A stretch of DNA of 64,000 nt, taken from the NCBI RefSeq assembly GCF_902364025.1, contig NZ_CABJCG010000003.1, forward strand, positions 310,001-374,000, read 5' to 3'. Made by a program: the position numbers and the translations under genes. Below are positions 59,486-64,000 of this stretch, one piece after another. Origin of the DNA: Enterocloster lavalensis (GTDB lineage: Bacteria > Bacillota > Clostridia > Lachnospirales > Lachnospiraceae). Numbering within the stretch: position 1 is the first letter of the stretch; each line of letters begins with the position of its first letter. A model generated the notes under the pieces. The model saw only the letters and a list, made by a program, of their open reading frames with translations. It did no database searches and was not told the DNA's origin.

Positions 59486-60450
59486 TGCTTTACCCTCCTT
59501 GCGGCCTCCGCCGCTGTTCTGATCCGCTCATAGCCGATTTCTCCCGGCAATGTACAATCCGCGCCCAAAATAAATCCTTCTCTCCCAACTTCCCGGATAA
59601 TCCGTCTCACCTCCGCCCTGATCTCCTCCTCCGTTCCGTCCGTGATAACCCCTTCCTGGTTCGCAAGGCCGCCCATAATGGTAGTGCCCCCGAACAGCTC
59701 CCTTCCCCGCGTTAACGGATACGGAGCTTCGTAAACACCCCAGTTCACCACATCCGCATAGGGCGTATAACCGCGATAACGCTCCATATTCAGGTGCGCC
59801 TTGCAGATGTGCAGGAAGCAGTAGGCCCCGGACTCGCGAATGGCCCGCATCACCTGGAGGTCAAAGGGCTTTACCCACCGCTCAAATTCCTCGTCTGTGA
59901 AGATATCGGCCTCTCCGCCCAGCGCGGCGTAATAGATTCCGTCGACACCAGCCTCACGATAACCTCTCGCGAGATGGCAAAGGCCGTCCGCCACCCGCTG
60001 GGCCGCCTCCAGAACCGGCTGGGGATTCTCCCGCAGACTGTCCCGCACGAACATCCGCGCTTTCTCATAATCCATCCCCGCCGCCATGAGCGGATGAATC
60101 ATGGACGGCGTAATTCCCCGCAGCGTCCCCAAAGAAAATGCTTCCGGATCTGCGCCACTCAAAATCTCCCTGGTCAGCCGGACCTGATCGGTAATAAAAG
60201 CTTCCTCCGGCCCCAGAATCCGATACTTCCAAAAATCTTCCGGCTTCTCAATCTCCCCCATGTAGGGAACCAGATTCTCATTCATGATTTTGATGATATC
60301 CGTGTCCGTCTCCTGAAAGAATCTCAGGTGGGCGTCCACAGCCGCCTGCCCCTCCTTGCAGCCCTCGGGAAAATGGATGGAAAACCCGGACGGCACGCAG
60401 TCCACCCTCTCCCCCCTGATGGCTGCAACCACTCGCTCCCGCTTGTTCAC
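59482..60450 (-). CDS. Uroporphyrinogen decarboxylase-like (MtaA/URO-D family) protein
   Basis: 322 residues, TIM barrel of the URO-D superfamily (MNKRERVVAAIRGERVDCVP start; RESGAYCFLHICKAHLNM with a His and Cys). The family contains true heme URO-D and methylcobamide methyltransferases; the context of an ABC importer and alcohol dehydrogenase argues against heme synthesis. No corrinoid protein gene is nearby. GTG start with AGGAGGG upstream. First structural gene after the GntR regulator, behind its own promoter and operator. Confidence 0.82.
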   Translation of the reverse strand: MNKRERVVAAIRGERVDCVPSGFSIHFPEGCKEGQAAVDAHLRFFQETDTDIIKIMNENLVPYMGEIEKPEDFWKYRILGPEEAFITDQVRLTREILSGADPEAFSLGTLRGITPSMIHPLMAAGMDYEKARMFVRDSLRENPQPVLEAAQRVADGLCHLARGYREAGVDGIYYAALGGEADIFTDEEFERWVKPFDLQVMRAIRESGAYCFLHICKAHLNMERYRGYTPYADVVNWGVYEAPYPLTRGRELFGGTTIMGGLANQEGVITDGTEEEIRAEVRRIIREVGREGFILGADCTLPGEIGYERIRTAAEAARRVKQ

Positions 60451-60475
60451 ATTGGTCCCTCCTAAAATATTATTT

Positions 60476-60492
60476 GTAATATGATTAGTAAT
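60476..60492. promoter_or_regulatory. Putative GntR operator, copy 1
   Basis: GTAATATGATTAGTAAT, identical at 16 of 17 positions to the reverse complement of 61325-61341, located just downstream of the -10 of the URO-D/ABC operon promoter. Confidence 0.65.
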
Positions 60493-60503
60493 AAGATATT
60501 TAT

Positions 60504-60532
60504 AATATACACAAGTAATATTTGTTTGTCAA
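60504..60532 (-). promoter_or_regulatory. Promoter of the URO-D/ABC/ADH operon
   Basis: Minus-strand TTGACA, 17-bp spacer, TATATT. The putative GntR operator begins about 11 bp downstream of the -10, near the expected transcription start, a position suited to repression. Confidence 0.7.
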
Positions 60533-60607
60533 TAACATTTCGACATGTTTTTTCAATATTTTCCCTATTTTCACAGCAGAATGCACGATAATCACAGCGT
60601 TTAAACC

Positions 60608-60652
60608 AAAACAAACCGCCCGGAAATGGTTATATCTCCGGACGGTTTGTTT
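60608..60652. terminator. Bidirectional intrinsic terminator after the GntR gene
   Basis: AAACAAACCGCCCGG pairs with CCGGACGGTTTGTTT (one mismatch), with T-rich 3' side on the minus strand, 24 bp after the GntR stop. Confidence 0.75.
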
Positions 60653-60675
60653 CCTGTGCACAGAAGAGGCCACGA

Positions 60676-61311
60676 TCAAAAATCGTGCATCCTCTGAATT
60701 TCATCTTTAATTGATACGATATCGGTTTCCAGCATACGGCACGCTCCTTCCAAATCCCGCGCTTTCAGGCAGGCCACAATATCTTTGTGGTACGTGCTGG
60801 TGTACGCGCTGCCCTTTTTCCAGGCGGACTGAAAATACTGGGAAACGTACCGGGAACTCTGCTTGATCGTTTTCTGCAGCTCGCGGTAGCCGTACTCGTT
60901 TCCATTGATCTGATACAGCCTGAGGTGGAACACGTAATTGCGGTCCCAATTCGGAGCGAGAGACTCCTCCCCTTCCTTCGGCGCTATGTTGACAAGGTCC
61001 TCTATGTCCTGATCGGTCATGGCGGCAAATCCCCTGCGCAGTCCGCTGATTTCGATGTCGGTGCGGTATTCCAGAATATCCAGCACCTCCTTCAGCGTGA
61101 TCAGCACCACCTGATAACCCAGACGCGGCAGGCTGTGGATCACCTCGTCCTTACACAACTCGATCAGCGCCTCCCGCACCGGCGATTTGCTGACCTGATA
61201 CTTTTCCATCAATTTACTCTCTGTTAAAATATCATTGGCCTGATACTTTCCCTGAGCGATGTCGTCGAAAATCTGATTGTAGACCTGTTCCTTTAATGTC
61301 ATCTTTGCCAT
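60676..61311 (-). CDS. GntR family (FCD-type) regulator of the adjacent operon
   Basis: 211 residues. Winged HTH at about 5-70 (ANDILTESKLMEKYQVSKSPVREALIELCKDEVI) and an FCD ligand-binding helical domain with the Asp/His residues typical of metal-acid sensors (NWDRNYVFHLRLYQ). ATG at 61311 with GAGGTG upstream. A shared 17-bp sequence lies in its own promoter and in that of the next operon, so it should control both. Confidence 0.9.
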   Translation of the reverse strand: MAKMTLKEQVYNQIFDDIAQGKYQANDILTESKLMEKYQVSKSPVREALIELCKDEVIHSLPRLGYQVVLITLKEVLDILEYRTDIEISGLRRGFAAMTDQDIEDLVNIAPKEGEESLAPNWDRNYVFHLRLYQINGNEYGYRELQKTIKQSSRYVSQYFQSAWKKGSAYTSTYHKDIVACLKARDLEGACRMLETDIVSIKDEIQRMHDF

Positions 61312-61324
61312 TTTGTTACACCTC

Positions 61325-61341
61325 ATTTCTAATCATATTAC
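61325..61341. promoter_or_regulatory. Putative GntR operator, copy 2
   Basis: Reverse complement GTAATATGATTAGAAAT matches copy 1 at 16 of 17 positions; it lies between the -10 box and the GntR start codon. Confidence 0.65.
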
Positions 61342-61352
61342 TATTCATATTA

Positions 61353-61382
61353 ATTATATCGGTAATTCCCCCGCGCTGTCAA
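61353..61382 (-). promoter_or_regulatory. Promoter of the GntR gene
   Basis: Minus-strand TTGACA, 18-bp spacer, TATAAT. Confidence 0.7.
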
Positions 61383-61406
61383 GCTTTATTTCCGGACATT
61401 GGATGC

Positions 61407-61450
61407 CAAAAGCAGCGCAAAACCGCTGCCGCTGCTTTCCGCTGCTTTTA
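61407..61450 (-). terminator. Possible terminator of the discoidin-like gene
   Basis: AAAAGCAGCG pairs with CGCTGCTTTT around a GC-rich loop; the following T-tract is short. Confidence 0.45.
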
Positions 61451-61503
61451 ACCAACCGTATGTTCCAGGCCGTTGGCCGCCTCAAAAACCGTTCAAAAGC
61501 GCT

Positions 61504-62298
61504 CTACTGCTGTGCCTCCACCCCATACACCTCAATCTGCGTCAACGCCGGGAAGGGCGACGGGTCGTCGGCCTTGATGAGCTGGCCAAACTTAAGCCAG
61601 GTGATGCCGCTCTTCTTCATGGGAATCACGTGGGGTTCGGTGCTCTTTTCCAGGCTTACGGTCTCCACAGAGCCGTCGGAGAAGGTGAAGGTCACCTGCT
61701 CCCACCAGTTGTCGTGGGGGAAATCCGCCCTGGTGTAGAGCACGATCCGGTCGAAGTCCACCGCCCGTCCAAAGTCCAGGGTCAGCTCCGCGTCGTCCTG
61801 CATGTTGATCCCCCAGGATTCATAAGGCCAGCGGCCGTGGGAATCGTTGGCAACCACGCCGTCAATGGCGTTGCGGGCCGCGAACACCGACTCGCCTCTG
61901 GTCTCCACATTGGCGCAGGCGTGGGGATAACAGCCGTGGTCCCCGTGCTGGTCCAGCACGTTTTTCGCCAGATTCTTGTACACGGAGATTTCATAGTCAT
62001 GAGCCCGGCGCAGGGTCAGATAGTGGCGCTCCCCGGTAAATGCCTTGGGATTGTAGGAGGCTTTTTTCTCCTCAAAGGGAATATCGTAAACCAGCTGCTC
62101 CCTGGTCATGTACACAAATGCTTCGTCCATGGTGTCGTCCACCCGGATCACATAGAAGCAGCCCGTCTCCGGCACCTGAAATACGATGCGGTCGCCTTCC
62201 TCATACTGGCCCTTCCAGGCCAGTACCACCTGATCCTCTCCCTTAGCCGCGGCCTTCACGCCGCCGTCCCGATCCAGAACTTTGATCAAAGCTTCCAT
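61504..62298 (-). CDS. Protein with discoidin/F5-8C-like carbohydrate-binding domain, no signal peptide
   Basis: 264 residues. About 1-120 form a beta domain (VVLAWKGQYEEGDRIVFQVP), and 130-260 a discoidin-like domain with AIDGVVANDSHGRWPYESWG, LTLDFGRAVDFDRIVLYTR and ITWLKFGQL segments. No catalytic motif recognised, and the absence of a signal peptide is unusual for such a module. ATG at 62298 follows AAGGAG. Single gene with its own promoter. Confidence 0.75.
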   Translation of the reverse strand: MEALIKVLDRDGGVKAAAKGEDQVVLAWKGQYEEGDRIVFQVPETGCFYVIRVDDTMDEAFVYMTREQLVYDIPFEEKKASYNPKAFTGERHYLTLRRAHDYEISVYKNLAKNVLDQHGDHGCYPHACANVETRGESVFAARNAIDGVVANDSHGRWPYESWGINMQDDAELTLDFGRAVDFDRIVLYTRADFPHDNWWEQVTFTFSDGSVETVSLEKSTEPHVIPMKKSGITWLKFGQLIKADDPSPFPALTQIEVYGVEAQQ

Positions 62299-62393
62299 AT
62301 TTTTACACTCCTTCGTTATACGCGTTTTGCGGTTGTCACCTTTTTGTACATTGCCGCCAGCCGCCCGGCTGGTGACAAGCATTGGGTTTCCTT

Positions 62394-62422
62394 ATTATAC
62401 CATATCCCCAGCTCTGAATCAA
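62394..62422 (-). promoter_or_regulatory. Promoter of the discoidin-like gene
   Basis: Minus-strand TTGATT, 17-bp spacer, TATAAT, about 95 bp upstream of the start. The stretch 62423-62557 shows no gene. Confidence 0.6.
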
Positions 62423-62557
62423 TCGGCGGCCGCCGCCGTTTTACCGGCCAAGAGACCGTGCTTCGGAAAACAGATGAATCCTCTCCCAATCTGTGGTATG
62501 ATAACAGAATGAAATTCCCACGTCTTTTCTTCTGCGTTACCCAAATCTGTGTAAACT

Positions 62558-62580
62558 AAAAAAGCCCCCGCTTTCAGGCT
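62558..62580 (-). terminator. Possible terminator of the YheO-like regulator
   Basis: Minus-strand AGCC/GGCT short stem followed by six T, 46 bp after the stop at 62626. Weak stem. Confidence 0.4.
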
Positions 62581-62625
62581 GCTGCCCCTGTCCAAACGAG
62601 AGATAATAATAATTATGGGAAGTAT

Positions 62626-63330
62626 TTATGTTCCGCCATCAGCCTTCCGGCTGTTCACATCGATATAGTTGTACAGCGTAAATTTTGAAATTCCAAAATA
62701 TCTTGAAATCTTATCGCCTGACTTTGTGATCAGAAATGCGCCCGCATCATTTAAGAAACGGATCGCGGTCACCTTCTCATCCTTGTTCATGAGCGCCGCA
62801 GGTTTTCCCACAAGAGCCACCGACTGTTCCAGGAGATTGTCCAGCAGGTCGTTGACATTATTCACAATCTGTTCCGGCTTTTGCCCGGTTAACGGCTGGG
62901 GTTCCGTGTCGATGAAGGCCTTGATCGAACGGTCGATGGTCATCAGCCCACTGATGTCATAATTGATGGAAAACAGGTAGTCGATGGCCGTTCCATCCTG
63001 GCTTCGGATGTAAAATGTGCTGGACTTGAGTATCTTACCCTCCGGGGTCCGGGTCAGGTATCCCAGGCGGTCTTTTAACTGGGCGGCATCCTTGTGGATG
63101 GTCTGCAGGACTACCTTGGACGGCCCGCCGCCCTCCTGCCGGTTCGTCACATGTCCATTATTAATATGCACAATACAGTGTTCCAATTCAGGCTTTGTCA
63201 AATCGTGGATCACAATCTCACAATCAATTCCGAACTGCCGCGCAAGGCCGTCGGCTATCTGTTTCAGAAGATCCAGGGTATATGAGATAGCGTTCACCGC
63301 CCTTTCCTGAGTTTTCAAAAGCACAGTCAC
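62626..63330 (-). CDS. YheO/PAS-domain HTH regulator (DauR-like)
   Basis: 234 residues. N-terminal YheO-like PAS domain (about 20-130; FGIDCEIVIHDLTKPE, FSINYDISG) and C-terminal HTH (SRYFGISKFTLYNYID). Members sense small molecules and control amino-acid catabolism. Divergent from the diaminopropionate ammonia-lyase gene, its likely target. Confidence 0.87.
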   Translation of the reverse strand: MTVLLKTQERAVNAISYTLDLLKQIADGLARQFGIDCEIVIHDLTKPELEHCIVHINNGHVTNRQEGGGPSKVVLQTIHKDAAQLKDRLGYLTRTPEGKILKSSTFYIRSQDGTAIDYLFSINYDISGLMTIDRSIKAFIDTEPQPLTGQKPEQIVNNVNDLLDNLLEQSVALVGKPAALMNKDEKVTAIRFLNDAGAFLITKSGDKISRYFGISKFTLYNYIDVNSRKADGGT

Positions 63331-63391
63331 TTTTCACAATACCGATTCTATTTTTCAAAATTTATTGTTAAAATTTCTGCTCTTTTAGTCG

Positions 63392-63419
63392 ATTATATCA
63401 CAAAAAAATTAATTAGCAA
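63392..63419 (-). promoter_or_regulatory. Promoter of the YheO-like regulator
   Basis: Minus-strand TTGCTA, 16-bp spacer, TATAAT, about 60 bp upstream of the start. An AGTTTTTTAAAAAAACT-type AT palindrome lies next to it at about 63420-63437. Confidence 0.5.
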
Positions 63420-63486
63420 TAGTTTTTTAAAAAAACTTTGTATGTTTAAAAATTTTTTGTATATTGTGTTGAATCCTCTGTTTTGT

Positions 63487-63519
63487 GCCCTCGCCTCTTG
63501 CCGGTCCGAGGGCGTTTTT
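63487..63519 (+). terminator. Intrinsic terminator in the leader of diaminopropionate ammonia-lyase
   Basis: GCCCTCG and CGAGGGC (7 bp, 13-nt loop) followed by five T, 130 bp before the ATG. A TATAAT at 63550-63555 downstream could be the real promoter, in which case this hairpin ends a short upstream transcript; otherwise it is an attenuator. Confidence 0.6.
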
Positions 63520-63649
63520 ATTGATTTTATCTACAACTCAACTGATTCCTATAATTATTATTATGAATTATTATGCATTTTTCCGAAATCGCCAGCAACT
63601 GAACGTTATCTCTCAAATCTAAACATGCAAACGCAGGAGGATTACAAAA

Positions 63650-64000
63650 ATGGATCAGACAATTCGATGGGCGGTCAATCATATGCCGAAAACCGATGAC
63701 CGGAACCTGCCGGTTATGGGGCTTTCCGAAGTCAGGAAGGCCAGAGCCTTCCACGAGAGCTTCCCCCAGTACACCACCACTCCTTTGACCAGGCTGGACC
63801 GGATGGCCGCTTACCTGGGCCTGAAGGAGGTTTACGTCAAGGACGAGTCCTACCGGTTCGGTTTAAACGCATTCAAGGTGCTGGGCGGTTCCTTCGCAAT
63901 GGCCCGCTACATCGCAGGAGAAACCGGAAGGGACGTTTCCGAACTGCCCTACAGCGTTCTGACCTCCGACAAGCTCCGTGAGGAATTCGGTCAGGCCACC
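63650..64000 (+). CDS. dpaL: Diaminopropionate ammonia-lyase, 5' part
   Basis: First 117 residues only; the rest is beyond the window. A fold-type II PLP enzyme that turns 2,3-diaminopropionate into pyruvate and ammonia. The PLP lysine is Lys76 in GLNAFKVLGG, preceded by YVKDESYRF; both are characteristic of DpaL. AGGAGG lies 9 nt before the ATG. Divergent from a YheO-type regulator. Confidence 0.9.
   Translation, partial: MDQTIRWAVNHMPKTDDRNLPVMGLSEVRKARAFHESFPQYTTTPLTRLDRMAAYLGLKEVYVKDESYRFGLNAFKVLGGSFAMARYIAGETGRDVSELPYSVLTSDKLREEFGQAT

Noticed and set aside
59482..60450. True heme-pathway uroporphyrinogen decarboxylase (hemE)
   Set aside because: Context is a sugar-type ABC importer under a GntR regulator and no other heme genes are near.

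Overview
The window looks like a chromosomal segment of an anaerobic gut Firmicute of the Lachnospiraceae / Clostridium cluster XIVa type, possibly Enterocloster-like. This is inferred from gene content: ABC and PTS sugar loci with YesM/YesN-type and RpiR regulators, choline-binding-type wall repeats, a c-di-GMP-I riboswitch, an Rpn-type nuclease/transposase, DUF3006, DUF3788 and YHYH proteins, and AGGAGG ribosome-binding sites. The DNA is GC-rich in genes and AT-rich in promoters. I saw no rRNA, tRNA, CRISPR array, phage module or intact insertion sequence.

Layout. 1-4.3 kb: a D-Ala-D-Ala carboxypeptidase (cut by the window edge), a DUF218 membrane protein, and two GC-rich minisatellite arrays. 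3.1-10.3 kb: a minus-strand operon (M28-like peptidase, SDR dehydrogenase, small membrane protein, SSS symporter, unknown protein, M20 amidohydrolase) facing a LysR regulator; it looks like uptake and hydrolysis of an unknown amide or peptide. 10.3-21.4 kb: small housekeeping and regulatory genes (DUF3795, TfoX-N, GyrI-like, WYL regulator, DUF3788), an ABC-class ATPase with an RGG-like tract, a membrane-anchored serpin, a CPBP protease, GNAT enzymes and an M20/LysR pair. 21.5-26.9 kb: two secreted wall-repeat proteins; the 1217-residue one lies behind two tandem c-di-GMP-I riboswitches and has an 11-G homopolymer in its coding sequence. 27-29 kb: hflK-hflC. 30.1-37.5 kb: a PTS operon (EIIA, MupG-like hydrolase, two mannose-6-phosphate isomerases, cupin phosphoglucose isomerase, EIIBC, RpiR regulator). 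37.8-41.3 kb: a ComEC-like lipoprotein, DUF3006, an Rpn family protein and a YHYH wall protein. 41.5-52.2 kb: a uronate-oligosaccharide locus (heparinase II/III-like lyase, GH88, ABC importer) with a divergent YesM/YesN two-component system. 52.3-52.5 kb: a large palindromic hairpin. 52.7-55.1 kb: a KamA-like radical SAM enzyme, an AraC regulator and a small orphan gene with an attenuator-like leader. 55.1-61.3 kb: a GntR-controlled operon (URO-D-like protein, ABC importer, iron alcohol dehydrogenase). 61.5-64 kb: a discoidin-like protein, a YheO/PAS regulator and the start of diaminopropionate ammonia-lyase.

How it works together. Most of the window is catabolic: substrate-specific importers (SSS, two ABC systems without their own ATPase, one PTS) sit next to matching cytoplasmic hydrolases or isomerases and a dedicated regulator. 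Repeated operator-like sequences let two regulators (WYL and GntR) be tied to their own targets. The surface-protein region adds c-di-GMP sensing and a possible slipped-strand switch. A recurring oddity is short GC-rich tandem repeats, four of which lie directly downstream of minus-strand stop codons, while two others extend proteins with low-complexity tracts.
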